A stretch of 64,000 bases of DNA from positions 1 through 64,000 of the forward strand of contig MGVC01000013.1 of NCBI GenBank assembly GCA_001800285.1. The letters run 5' to 3'. A program made the position numbers and the translations under genes. This document shows positions 6,951 through 14,481 of this stretch, piece after piece (position 1 is the first letter of the stretch; the number at the start of each line of letters is the position of its first letter). Under the pieces are notes generated by a model, which was given only the letters and a program-made list of their open reading frames with translations, searched no databases and was not told where the DNA came from. This DNA comes from Elusimicrobia bacterium RIFOXYA2_FULL_39_19. Its GTDB lineage: Bacteria > Elusimicrobiota > Endomicrobiia > CG1-02-37-114 > XYA2-FULL-39-19.

Positions 6951-9251
6951 CTAAATATACAAATTTCTTTGGAAATCAAAAAAGGCGGAGCGGATTTTGT
7001 CTATATCGCCTAATTGGTTCATAGCATCTGCAATAGAATGGTATTTCAAGTTAATAAGAATAGGCAGTTTTTCTTCATCAAGCTCTTCCACACCCTTTTC
7101 CTCATACTTCAACAAAACAAAACCTATAAACTCCTTCTCTTTCTCATCTAACCCGCTGTAAATCTTAGTTTTAGCCTGCTCTACCCTTTCTATCCTTGAA
7201 ATTGGCGGAGTCAAAAAAGAAACATACATCAAAACATCAAACAAATCGCTCTTCTCTGCATTAATCATTGTCTGCAATGTTTCTAATTGGCCTTTACCAA
7301 ACCCAAGCGCATCTATCTTTTCTAAAAATGCTTTTCTGGTTACCGGATTAGACCATATCTTTCGTAATTCAGCTTCATTTTTAAAGAATTCAGGCAGGGT
7401 GCCAAACATATTGTCCATAAATTCCTGCACTGACATTGGCTTGCCATCAGCGCTCCAAAACGATGTCTGTACCATGTGCTGAATTTCGCGCTCCTTACCA
7501 TCACGAAGTTTAATTTTTAATATTTTCTTGGTTTCTTTTATTTCTTCAGGAATATAACCGACAATATCATTTTCTGCCATCTCAACATTTCTGTGTTTTT
7601 CTTCATCATTTTTTGTTGTTTTATCTATCGGTTCGCCATCCCATTCAGGGTCATTAAAATGCTTATAAGCATCTACAAAATCGTAAATGGTAAAGTATTC
7701 TTTCCCATCAAACAGCCTGGTACCGCGCCCGATTATCTGTTTAAACTCAATCATTGTGTTTATCGGCCGCATTAAAACAATGTTACGGATATTGCGCGCA
7801 TCCACGCCGGTTGAAAGTTTCTGGGAAGTGGTTAATATTGTAGGAATAGTTTTCTCATTATCCTGGAAGTCACTTAAAAACAGGTCGCCCCGGGCGCCGT
7901 CATTTGCTGTTACACGCACACAATAATTCGGCTCTTTGCTTTCCTTATATTGATTAACTAAATCCCGTACTGCAGCTGCATGGGCCTGATTGGCGCAAAA
8001 TATGATTGTTTTTTCTTTCTGATTAATTTCACTTAATAATATTTTTACTCGTTTTGCTTCGCGCTCCCTGATTTCAATTATTTTATTAAAGTCTTCCTCT
8101 ACATAAATTTTGCCTTCTTCAACTTCGCCTTCAATTATCTGGTCATCAGAAGTATAGACATAATCATCAAGAGTGGTTTTAACCCGCTTTACTTTAAAAG
8201 GTGTTAAAAACCCGTCATTTACTCCCTCTTTTAATGAATAAATATAAACCGGCTCTCCAAAATATCTATAAGTATCTACATTTTCTTTTCTTTTTGGCGT
8301 AGCGGTAAGCCCCAGTTGAACAGCGGGCGAGAAGTGTTCCATAATACTTCTCCAATTGCCTTCATCATTGGCACCGCCTCTATGGCACTCATCTATAATA
8401 ACCAAATCAAAAAAGTCCTTCGGATATTCTCCAAAATAGGGAGTATTCTCTGGCCCACTCATAAAAGTCTGAAATATTGTAAAGAAGACAGTTCCGCTCA
8501 TTGGCACGCCTTTTTTGCGAATATCAAACGGATTTATGCGCACTAAAGCATCTTCTTGAAAGGCAGAAAAGTCATTCATGGCCTGACCTGCCAGATAATT
8601 TCTATCAGTTAAAAATAAAATGCGGGGCCTGCGGCCGCCATCCCGTTTTAAATTCCACCTGGCTTGAAATAGTTTCCAGGCAATTTGAAAAGCAATGAAT
8701 GTTTTTCCAGTTCCTGTAGCAAGAGTAAGCAATATACGCTGTTTTTCTAAGGAGACAGCGTTAAGCACATTATTGATGGCTATTTCCTGATAATATCTGG
8801 GTTTCTTACCGGCTGATTCGCCATAAGGGATTAGCGAAAAGTTTTCCTGCCATTGGTTAAAGTCCGAAAAGGTTTTTTTCCATAATTCTTCCGGAGTTGG
8901 GAAGCGGTCAACATCGCCCTCTTTACCGGTTTTTGTTGAAATTTGGTAAATACCTCTGCCGTTTGTGGAGTAGGTGTAATCTATATGCATTTTTGCGGCA
9001 TAAGCTTTGGCCTGGGTTACGCCTTCGCCAACAGGAGAGCTTTCGGGTTTGGCTTCAACTACTGCTATTTTGTGGTTTTTGTATATTAATATATAATCAG
9101 CGATGTCGGCTTTAGCGCGTGTGCCTCCAGCCTGGATGCGGCCTTCGGTAATGCGGTATTCCCGCAATACTCGCGAATCCTCTACAACACCCCACCCGCT
9201 CTCCTTCAGTTTAGGGTCTATCAGTTCCGCTCTCGTTTCGGCTTCGTTCAT
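6951..9251 (-). CDS. hsdR: Type I restriction enzyme, R (endonuclease/translocase) subunit
   Basis: HsdR cuts unmodified DNA after ATP-driven translocation and works in a complex with HsdM and HsdS. The 766-residue chain has a PD-(D/E)xK-type nuclease domain near the N-terminus (D52 with E66-A-K68). A superfamily 2 helicase core follows, with Walker A ATGTGKT at 178-184, Walker B DECH at 287-290 and TATP at 316-319. The C-terminal region resembles the EcoEI-type R subunit tail, and the length suits that subtype. The start codon overlaps the stop of the AlbA_2 gene (ATGA), so translation is coupled. The reading frame is intact and all motifs are present. Confidence 0.93.
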   Translation of the reverse strand: MNEAETRAELIDPKLKESGWGVVEDSRVLREYRITEGRIQAGGTRAKADIADYILIYKNHKIAVVEAKPESSPVGEGVTQAKAYAAKMHIDYTYSTNGRGIYQISTKTGKEGDVDRFPTPEELWKKTFSDFNQWQENFSLIPYGESAGKKPRYYQEIAINNVLNAVSLEKQRILLTLATGTGKTFIAFQIAWKLFQARWNLKRDGGRRPRILFLTDRNYLAGQAMNDFSAFQEDALVRINPFDIRKKGVPMSGTVFFTIFQTFMSGPENTPYFGEYPKDFFDLVIIDECHRGGANDEGNWRSIMEHFSPAVQLGLTATPKRKENVDTYRYFGEPVYIYSLKEGVNDGFLTPFKVKRVKTTLDDYVYTSDDQIIEGEVEEGKIYVEEDFNKIIEIREREAKRVKILLSEINQKEKTIIFCANQAHAAAVRDLVNQYKESKEPNYCVRVTANDGARGDLFLSDFQDNEKTIPTILTTSQKLSTGVDARNIRNIVLMRPINTMIEFKQIIGRGTRLFDGKEYFTIYDFVDAYKHFNDPEWDGEPIDKTTKNDEEKHRNVEMAENDIVGYIPEEIKETKKILKIKLRDGKEREIQHMVQTSFWSADGKPMSVQEFMDNMFGTLPEFFKNEAELRKIWSNPVTRKAFLEKIDALGFGKGQLETLQTMINAEKSDLFDVLMYVSFLTPPISRIERVEQAKTKIYSGLDEKEKEFIGFVLLKYEEKGVEELDEEKLPILINLKYHSIADAMNQLGDIDKIRSAFFDFQRNLYI

Positions 9252-10684
9252 TTTTTAGTATCTCCTGGTTTTACAGAATAATACTTCTGTTTTGGACTTG
9301 TAAGTTTGTCTGGAATAGTCGGGTGAAGCAAACCCTGCTCAAGCAATGGATTTAATATTTCTTTTCTGAAATAATCCCTATTTGCAATACCAATAAACTT
9401 TTGCAATTCTTCTCTATTTCGTGGTATTTCACAAAACTCTACAATTTTTCTTACCCGTTTATCTTGCGCGGTAGCTTGCATGGTAGCTTGCATGGTAGCT
9501 TGCATGGTAGAGTAAGGAGTTAATGGAATAATTGTCTTAAAAATATCCTCTTCCAATAGTTTAGGTTCGGTTCCAGAATATATTTTGGTATACTTAAAAA
9601 GTTTCCTGACACCTGAACCAAGCTCATCAGCCCGTCCGATTTCTTTAAATACTTTAGCTATTACAGGATTTTTTGGAAATGGTGTAAAATTTGCGGGATT
9701 AATGAAGCCGTGTCCATGGGGTTTATTGCTGTTTTCAATATAAACACGGTTCTGTTCAATTATAAATTTTGCAGGAAACGGATTAGTATATTCTCTGTGA
9801 ATAAGAATATTACCGGCAACTTCTCTGAAAATGTGGTCCCTGAGGCTAATTCTTTGGTCTTTTTCAATATAAAATTTATCAGGGAGGTGCTTTTCAACAA
9901 AGGCCATAATCCGGTCATAGCTTTCAATCAGATTTGTCCTTATATCATCCCTGTCGTCATACCTGTCAAGGTTCTCTTTTCTTAAAATAGCATCAGTGCG
10001 TAAATGAGGCAAAACAGATAAGATTACATTATCTTTTCCAAAAAGCAAAATCCCTGCCAGGGTAAAACCTTTCTTTCCGCTTTGGTAATCTTTCAGATAA
10101 AGCTGCGCGCTTTTTAGCAATTCAAAGTCATCCATTTCACCCCAAGGGTGCCCGGGCTTCTGATTTACTGCCAATTTCCTGACCCTTTTAATCAAATCTT
10201 TTCTTAAATCACTGATTTTCACAAAAGGGTAGATTTTATTCTCAGAGTAGGCTGCTTGCTTTCGTATATACAAAGTGGTTACAAGATTGGAATTATCAGT
10301 AATATTAAAATCTCCATCTTCGTTGCGGTCAAATATCTTTCCGTTACATCTGTGAACCTGAGAACTTTCAGGAACATTTACATAAAAAATAATTTTGCCG
10401 TTAAGTACAAACTCTTCAGCGGTAAGATATACTGTCGGATTTAGTTTCTGAATGTTGTTTACAGTGGTAGCAAAATCCTTTTTTATCTGTTCCGCACAGG
10501 CCTGGTCAACCCCTGAAATATCACCATTGTCCTTTACGCCTAATAACAACTCCCCGCCAAAACGATTTAAAAATGCGCACACTGTTTCAAAAACATCTTT
10601 GCTAAGTTTAGTTTTGCACTCTTTAAACTCAATTCTTATGCCTTCACCCTGTTTAATAATTTCTTTAATTTTTGATTTATGCAT
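9248..10684 (-). CDS. AlbA_2 / HATPase-like / winged-helix protein in restriction island
   Basis: This 478-residue protein has three parts. An N-terminal AlbA_2 (Schlafen-like) domain carries GIRIEFKE and NRFGGELLLGVKDNG near residues 15-60. A GHKL-type ATPase region of the COG2865 class follows (about 280-395, with REVAGNILIHREY and ELGSGVRKL). A C-terminal winged helix (about 415-470) closes the chain. A hinge made of MQAT repeats (encoded at 9470-9510) joins the last two. COG2865 proteins often sit in type I restriction loci, and their role is unclear. A GTG lies 15 bases upstream, but GGGGA is correctly spaced for the ATG at 10684. It overlaps hsdR by four bases. Confidence 0.85.
   Translation of the reverse strand: MHKSKIKEIIKQGEGIRIEFKECKTKLSKDVFETVCAFLNRFGGELLLGVKDNGDISGVDQACAEQIKKDFATTVNNIQKLNPTVYLTAEEFVLNGKIIFYVNVPESSQVHRCNGKIFDRNEDGDFNITDNSNLVTTLYIRKQAAYSENKIYPFVKISDLRKDLIKRVRKLAVNQKPGHPWGEMDDFELLKSAQLYLKDYQSGKKGFTLAGILLFGKDNVILSVLPHLRTDAILRKENLDRYDDRDDIRTNLIESYDRIMAFVEKHLPDKFYIEKDQRISLRDHIFREVAGNILIHREYTNPFPAKFIIEQNRVYIENSNKPHGHGFINPANFTPFPKNPVIAKVFKEIGRADELGSGVRKLFKYTKIYSGTEPKLLEEDIFKTIIPLTPYSTMQATMQATMQATAQDKRVRKIVEFCEIPRNREELQKFIGIANRDYFRKEILNPLLEQGLLHPTIPDKLTSPKQKYYSVKPGDTKK
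9470..9510. repeat. 12-bp tandem repeat (about 3.4 copies) inside the AlbA_2 gene
   Basis: The unit GGTAGCTTGCAT is repeated three times exactly, followed by a partial copy. On the coding strand it encodes the tetrapeptide MQAT repeated in frame. Because the unit is 12 bases, gain or loss of copies changes hinge length without breaking the frame. Confidence 0.9.
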
Positions 10685-10703
10685 TTTATAATTCCCCACA
10701 TAA

Positions 10704-10733
10704 CGTCATATTCGGGCCTGACCCGGATATCCA
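10704..10733. repeat. Degenerate CGGGCNTGACCCGG palindromic repeat
   Basis: The gap between hsdS and the AlbA_2 gene holds TTCGGGCCTGACCCGGAT, an imperfect inverted repeat (CGGG / CCCG). It looks like a worn copy of the GC-rich CCGGGCTTGACCCGG repeat that I know from many bacterial genomes. It has no U-run and is not a terminator. Confidence 0.5.
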
Positions 10734-10739
10734 TATTAT

Positions 10740-11960
10740 TTACAATTCCCCTGAAAATGCTTTTTTCAGAATACTCTTTTTCAGCTCTTCCAAATCCGCC
10801 AGCTTTTGCTCATAAATCCCTTCCAACTTCTTCGTCTCACTTGAAAGTGCATCTAACTTCTCAACAATCGCTTTTTGCTCATTCATATTTGGAAATGAAA
10901 ATTCAATTTGCTTCAATATTTTTACTGCCACAACATTCTGAATAGCTGCTCCTTGAGAATACTTCTTTAAACTTTCTTGAAAACTATTACTTTCAATCCA
11001 ATATTTTAAGAAATTACTTAATAATTCTTTTTTTACCGTAAGTTTTAATAATGCTTGGTTTATAATTCCCTTTTTTATTTCATTTGGAGCTATAGCAATT
11101 TTACCCATCGTTCCAGAGCAACTCATTATCAAGTCTCCTGGAAACAACTCAAATCGTTTCATCTCTTGAAACTTTTCCTTATCAATAAAATACCTTATAT
11201 TGGTAAATTGATTATATATAGCATGTTGTTGCTCATATACCGCAAAACCCTGTGCTTTGAAAATATTTTTTTTCAGGCTTCCACCAAAGGGGCCTCTCAC
11301 AAAAACGCAAACTTCCACCAATCTTTTCTTTTTCCAATCTTTACCCGGTTTCTCAAAAACATTCTGCAAATAGGATTCAAAAAGCTCTTTGGCATTTTTC
11401 AGATTCTTCTCAGCATTCTCTCTTGCCTTCTCAATCCCCCCAAAAACCTCATCCAAATTCTTCACAATCCGGCGTTGTTCGGGAAGCGGTGGGATAGGTA
11501 CATCAATATTTTTATACAACTTGGAATCAAGGTTTCTTATTCCTGTCGAATGACTCTGCATTGCCTCGGTTATTCCAGATATGTATGAATAAAACAGGTA
11601 CATATGCAGATAATTAAAATCAATTTGATTTGTTTTTTTTATTCGTATTACAGATGTAAAATTACTAAAAGAATAATCGCCATCTTTTTTGTCAAATATA
11701 ATTACCCGACCAACTGGCTGCTTTGGCCCTCCTCCTGATTTTTCAAGAATAATATCTCCGTAAACCAGTTTTCGTTTTACGAATTGTTTTTTTTCAACAT
11801 CTAAATATGCTATATCAGAATCGTTTAGTTTTCCGTCTTTCGATATATTAGTGTTTCTAATCACACCAACATTTATGTATGGTGGCTCCTTGCCCTTCCA
11901 TAGCCCATTAAGGAAATCACAAGCCTCACCAAGTTTTTTTGTTTGCCAATTAGTTTTCAT
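10740..11960 (-). CDS. hsdS: Type I restriction-modification specificity subunit
   Basis: HsdS reads the DNA target and holds the methylase and nuclease subunits together. The 406-residue chain shows the classic two-fold layout. The first target recognition domain covers about residues 1-150. A helical spacer follows that begins IPPLPEQRRIV and continues as a long charged coil to about 205. A second recognition domain covers 210-350, and a second helical segment starts at NEQKAIVEKL and ends with ILKKAFSGEL. Both halves are intact, so the target should be a bipartite sequence. The ribosome binding site is weak. The gene follows the IS-disrupted membrane gene after nine bases, so its expression may have depended on the transcript now interrupted by the IS. 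Confidence 0.92.
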   Translation of the reverse strand: MKTNWQTKKLGEACDFLNGLWKGKEPPYINVGVIRNTNISKDGKLNDSDIAYLDVEKKQFVKRKLVYGDIILEKSGGGPKQPVGRVIIFDKKDGDYSFSNFTSVIRIKKTNQIDFNYLHMYLFYSYISGITEAMQSHSTGIRNLDSKLYKNIDVPIPPLPEQRRIVKNLDEVFGGIEKARENAEKNLKNAKELFESYLQNVFEKPGKDWKKKRLVEVCVFVRGPFGGSLKKNIFKAQGFAVYEQQHAIYNQFTNIRYFIDKEKFQEMKRFELFPGDLIMSCSGTMGKIAIAPNEIKKGIINQALLKLTVKKELLSNFLKYWIESNSFQESLKKYSQGAAIQNVVAVKILKQIEFSFPNMNEQKAIVEKLDALSSETKKLEGIYEQKLADLEELKKSILKKAFSGEL

Positions 11961-11969
11961 TTCTTTTTA

Positions 11970-12356
11970 TCATAATAGATACCAAGGTTTATTTATGTCT
12001 TGCTCTATTTTATTAATATATTTATTTACTGAAACAAGCACATTATTACATCCATCTAAACGTTCTTGAAAAAATGATAAATAAATTGTTGACAGCGGAG
12101 ACAATCTATTAGAATTCATATTATTCCAATCATTAAGTACATTAACTTTCAAATTATTAATATGTTCATCACAATCCAAGTCCGTGTAATGTATCAAAAG
12201 GGGACGATTAATATTCTCGAAATACGATAAATCAAAGATAATTTTTCTAAAATCAATTCCAGGTTTCCTTTCTATAAAAGTTTTAAAGTAATTAGATTGC
12301 ATTTCTCTAAAAGAATTTTCAGCTTTTTCTGTCCCTCTTTGAATAAGTCTTAGATA
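11970..12356 (-). pseudogene. 3' part of membrane-anchored protein gene split by an IS
   Basis: This piece runs from the IS target duplication to a stop codon nine bases before hsdS. It encodes about 126 residues of a soluble, charged, mostly helical domain (with IERKPGIDFRKIIFDLSYF and ending NKPWYLL). An internal ATG at 12302 could allow translation of a 110-residue fragment, but the frame continues open upstream to the IS edge. When the IS and one TAGATA copy are removed, the frame joins exactly to 13911-14108. The family is unknown. Confidence 0.85.
12351..12356. repeat. IS target-site duplication, left copy (TAGATA)
   Basis: TAGATA directly precedes the left terminal inverted repeat and is repeated at 13911-13916 directly after the right one. 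Confidence 0.85.
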
Positions 12357-12419
12357 GTTGCTCCTGAAAAAGTCATATAGTTTATTAAAATATAATCAGA
12401 CGATAGTAATGTATAACAT

Positions 12420-12480
12420 CGTCGGTAAACAGTTTGACAACAGCTGCTTTCGGTGGTATAATATAGCCATCTTACCGACG
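12420..12480 (+). promoter_or_regulatory. Inverted repeat flanking the transposase promoter
   Basis: CGTCGGTAA (12420-12428) and its exact complement TTACCGACG (12472-12480) flank the promoter, and the right arm touches the GGAGGAG ribosome binding site. A transcript from the element's own promoter would start after the left arm and stay unfolded. A transcript reading in from outside would contain both arms and could form a hairpin next to the ribosome binding site. This resembles the protection against read-through expression known in IS10 and IS50. Confidence 0.5.
12434..12462 (+). promoter_or_regulatory. Consensus sigma70 promoter of the transposase gene
   Basis: TTGACA (12434-12439) and TATAAT (12457-12462) are both perfect matches to consensus and are separated by exactly 17 bases. 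The start of transcription would be near 12469, about 20 bases before the transposase ATG. Confidence 0.85.
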
Positions 12481-12489
12481 GAGGAGTCC

Positions 12490-13815
12490 ATGCTTCGCAT
12501 ACGCGCTAAAAGCCCCGAACTCTTTGACAGCCTATTACCAGAAGAACTGCGTAAACTGCCAGAAGAACTTGAGCGGGTAAATGAACTGCTTGATAATCCA
12601 GCAATAGTTGAACCATTCATAAAACGATTCAATGTACTCATGGGCAGGCCGTGTGTTCCTATTGAAACTTATGTGCGGCTTATGTACTTAAAATTCCGTC
12701 ATCAGCTTGGCTATGAAACGCTTGTTGCCGAAGTCTCAGATTCCTACGCCTGGCGGCGGTTCTGCGGTATCGGATACAATGACCGGATGCCGGACTCAAC
12801 CACGCTTATTAAGCTGACACACAAATACGGCGAAGAAACAATTAAAGAACTGCACAACGCCCTCATTGCCGGGCTCAAAGCAAAAAGACTAATCCGCGGG
12901 CGCAAGATACGCATGGACACTACCGTTGTGGAAGCTAATGTCCATTATCCCACAGACGCTTCCGTATTAACAGACGGCTTACGGCGCATGTATAAGCAAA
13001 TGGGACATATTGCCAAAAGCGGGTTGCGCCTTGGCCGCAGCTACAAGAAAGTCAAAAAGCTTTTATTTTCAATATCACAGCATTTGCGAAAAAGAAGCAA
13101 TGCTTCACAGGATAAAGTCCGTAAAATTAATAAAAATATCATTAGTATCGCCAACGCTGTTATATCAAAAGTCCGGGATGTTATAAAAAACAAAAAAGGT
13201 ATCAGCAAACACAGAAAAAACATTATCAGCAACACAGCTTCCATAACCCAGCAAGTTGCCGCACAAAGTCTTGAACGGATGGATGGCATAAAACCCCAGT
13301 ACCGAATAGTAAGTATTCATGACCCTGAGGCCCGTCCAATAGTCAAAGGTAAACTTGACAAGCCTGTCCAGTTCGGGCGCATAGCAGCTATAGTCCAGGA
13401 CGAAAGCGGATATATCACAGTTGCTCAAGCGCACCAGGGCAACCCTGCTGAAGTTAATATGACACAGCAGCTTGTCAATGAACATCAGGATGTTTGTTCC
13501 TGTAAAGTTAAGGCCATTGCTGCAGACACGGGTTTTAGTTCAGATGAAAATATCCAAGCGCTGGCACGTTCCGGCATAAAACATATCGGTATACCTGCAA
13601 GAGGTAAACCCATGCCGGAAGTCCGAAAGAAACAAAAACAAACCTGGTTCAAAAAGCTTCGTGCGTTCAGGGCAGGTATTGAAGGTGTTATCAGTTTCCT
13701 TAAACGCTCTTTTGGTTTTGGCCGCAGCATGTTAAGAGGCAATACTGGCACTTCTGTATGGGTTAGCTGGGCTGTTATTACTGCTAACCTTTACAGGTTT
13801 GGCAAAAATATCTGA
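12490..13815 (+). CDS. DDE transposase
   Basis: The 441-residue enzyme catalyses cut-and-paste or copy movement of its insertion sequence. The N-terminal 120 residues match the DUF772 domain of IS5/IS1182-type transposases (PIETYVRLMYLKFRHQLGYE). The DDE core is visible as MDTTVVEANV (first Asp), AIAADTGFSSDEN (second Asp) and FRAGIEGVISFLKR (Glu), followed by the GRSMLRG tail typical of the group. A long basic insertion sits between the first and second Asp. Open frame extends 44 codons upstream to a TTG in the terminal repeat. The ATG at 12490 is preferred because GGAGGAG lies correctly before it and it follows the promoter. The frame is intact. Confidence 0.92.
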   Translation: MLRIRAKSPELFDSLLPEELRKLPEELERVNELLDNPAIVEPFIKRFNVLMGRPCVPIETYVRLMYLKFRHQLGYETLVAEVSDSYAWRRFCGIGYNDRMPDSTTLIKLTHKYGEETIKELHNALIAGLKAKRLIRGRKIRMDTTVVEANVHYPTDASVLTDGLRRMYKQMGHIAKSGLRLGRSYKKVKKLLFSISQHLRKRSNASQDKVRKINKNIISIANAVISKVRDVIKNKKGISKHRKNIISNTASITQQVAAQSLERMDGIKPQYRIVSIHDPEARPIVKGKLDKPVQFGRIAAIVQDESGYITVAQAHQGNPAEVNMTQQLVNEHQDVCSCKVKAIAADTGFSSDENIQALARSGIKHIGIPARGKPMPEVRKKQKQTWFKKLRAFRAGIEGVISFLKRSFGFGRSMLRGNTGTSVWVSWAVITANLYRFGKNI

Positions 13816-13910
13816 CCTTATCCACAGAAAGTAGTCCGTTCAAAGATCTTTTGGCAACTTTATTAACAATATTTTACGCTTTTATGAAAAATGACTTTTT
13901 CAGGAGCAAC

Positions 13911-13916
13911 TAGATA
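13911..13916. repeat. IS target-site duplication, right copy (TAGATA)
   Basis: Directly follows the right terminal inverted repeat and matches 12351-12356. Confidence 0.85.
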
Positions 13917-14108
13917 GTTTAAAACAGTACGTTTTTCTTGTCTTAATATATTTTTTTGATTAAACTTATATGCAAAAAAAGCACCCAAAAATACAGCTAC
14001 AAATGGTATTATCCCTTTTCCTATTAATATTATGGTTTCATTCGTAATAATTTTTAAATATTTTAGTACGTAATTCCCAAATACTTCTACGATGGTAGAA
14101 AAATTCAT
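13911..14108 (-). pseudogene. 5' part of membrane-anchored protein gene split by an IS
   Basis: The fragment holds the natural start (ATG at 14108, overlapping the stop of the hsdM-tail remnant as ATGA) and 66 codons up to the IS edge. It encodes a short amphipathic N-terminus and one membrane helix (about residues 28-48, GKGIIPFVAVFLGAFFAYKF), then a basic stretch. Joined to 12350 downward, it gives a 192-residue protein with a single N-terminal anchor and a cytoplasmic helical domain. Read-through into the IS would add 15 foreign residues before a stop. The gene belongs to the restriction island but its function is unknown. Confidence 0.85.
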
Positions 14109-14164
14109 AATTTCCCTTTAATATTATCCAATATACTTTTACTTTCTTCGTCCAGCTTTTTCAT
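14105..14164 (-). pseudogene. Remnant duplicate of the hsdM 3' end
   Basis: On the minus strand this stretch reads MKKLDEESKSILDNIKGKL and a stop. The intact hsdM gene (16009-17460) ends MKKLDAEAEKILNSIKSKL and a stop. At DNA level 19 bases in a row are identical (TCCAGCTTTTTCATTGCTT, at 14151 and at 16049). The stop overlaps the ATG of the next gene. So the membrane gene once followed hsdM directly with ATGA coupling, and the two genes now between them were inserted with duplication or replacement of the hsdM end. An independent tiny peptide gene is less likely. Confidence 0.7.
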
Positions 14165-14481
14165 TGCTTTGGGAATCGTCCCTGAATCGCGGAGGACGGC
14201 ATTGGTTCCCACATGTCCCTGTACGCATAAACATACTCAACCACTACGGACGGATTCATTTTATAATAATATCTGCAAAGCTTCTTGAATAGTTTAAGCA
14301 TGTTTTCATCAAAACAAAAATCAAGCATCCCATCAAGAGTATGCTCAATACGCTGTTTGTCCCGGCAGTTAGAAGCAATAATTTTATCGACTTCCGGAGA
14401 ATATTCAGTCACAGCACATATAGCAAGCGCATGAATACTTTTCGCCAACTGCTTGATTTTTTGGAAATGATTATTTTTCAT
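14161..14481 (-). CDS. Small helical protein of the restriction island
   Basis: The frame encodes 106 residues. The body (residues 1-90) is helical, with paired hydrophobic and charged positions and three cysteines; I recall similar proteins near type I restriction genes, but no function is known. It starts inside the DUF4062 gene, overlapping its end by 11 bases, so translation is coupled. The last 17 residues (after AYRDMWE) are encoded by a REP-like palindrome (14171-14210) and look foreign, so the native C-terminus was probably lost when that repeat arrived. The stop overlaps the ATG of the hsdM-tail remnant. Confidence 0.6.
   Translation of the reverse strand: MKNNHFQKIKQLAKSIHALAICAVTEYSPEVDKIIASNCRDKQRIEHTLDGMLDFCFDENMLKLFKKLCRYYYKMNPSVVVEYVYAYRDMWEPMPSSAIQGRFPKQ
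14171..14210. repeat. REP-like imperfect hairpin
   Basis: GGGAA-T-CGTCC at 14171-14181 pairs with GGACG and TTCCC at 14194-14198 and 14206-14210, leaving a small bulge and a 12-base loop. It is GC-rich compared with its surroundings and lies within the last codons of the 106-residue frame, next to the hsdM-tail remnant. It may be the footprint of the rearrangement there. Confidence 0.5.

Larger units (their letters stand above)
12357..13910 (+). mobile_element. Complete insertion sequence, 1,554 bp, DDE type
   Basis: The element is bounded by perfect 20-bp terminal inverted repeats, GTTGCTCCTGAAAAAGTCAT at 12357-12376 and its complement at 13891-13910. A 6-bp target duplication (TAGATA) flanks it. 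It carries one transposase gene on the plus strand with its own promoter, and the frame and catalytic residues are intact. Its coding region is richer in G+C than the surrounding island. The transposase looks like the group often labelled ISNCY or IS1182-like (DUF772 N-terminus plus DDE domain); the exact family is uncertain. Perfect ends, an intact gene and an unmutated target duplication point to a recent insertion. Confidence 0.92.

Noticed and set aside
10740-11960. Phase-variable hsdS with inversion partner
   Set aside because: There is only one hsdS and no second recognition-domain cassette, recombinase gene or inverted copy nearby.
12358-12489. Extended transposase start at a TTG within the IS end
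   Set aside because: It would place the start before the element's own promoter. The ATG at 12490 has GGAGGAG and fits family length.
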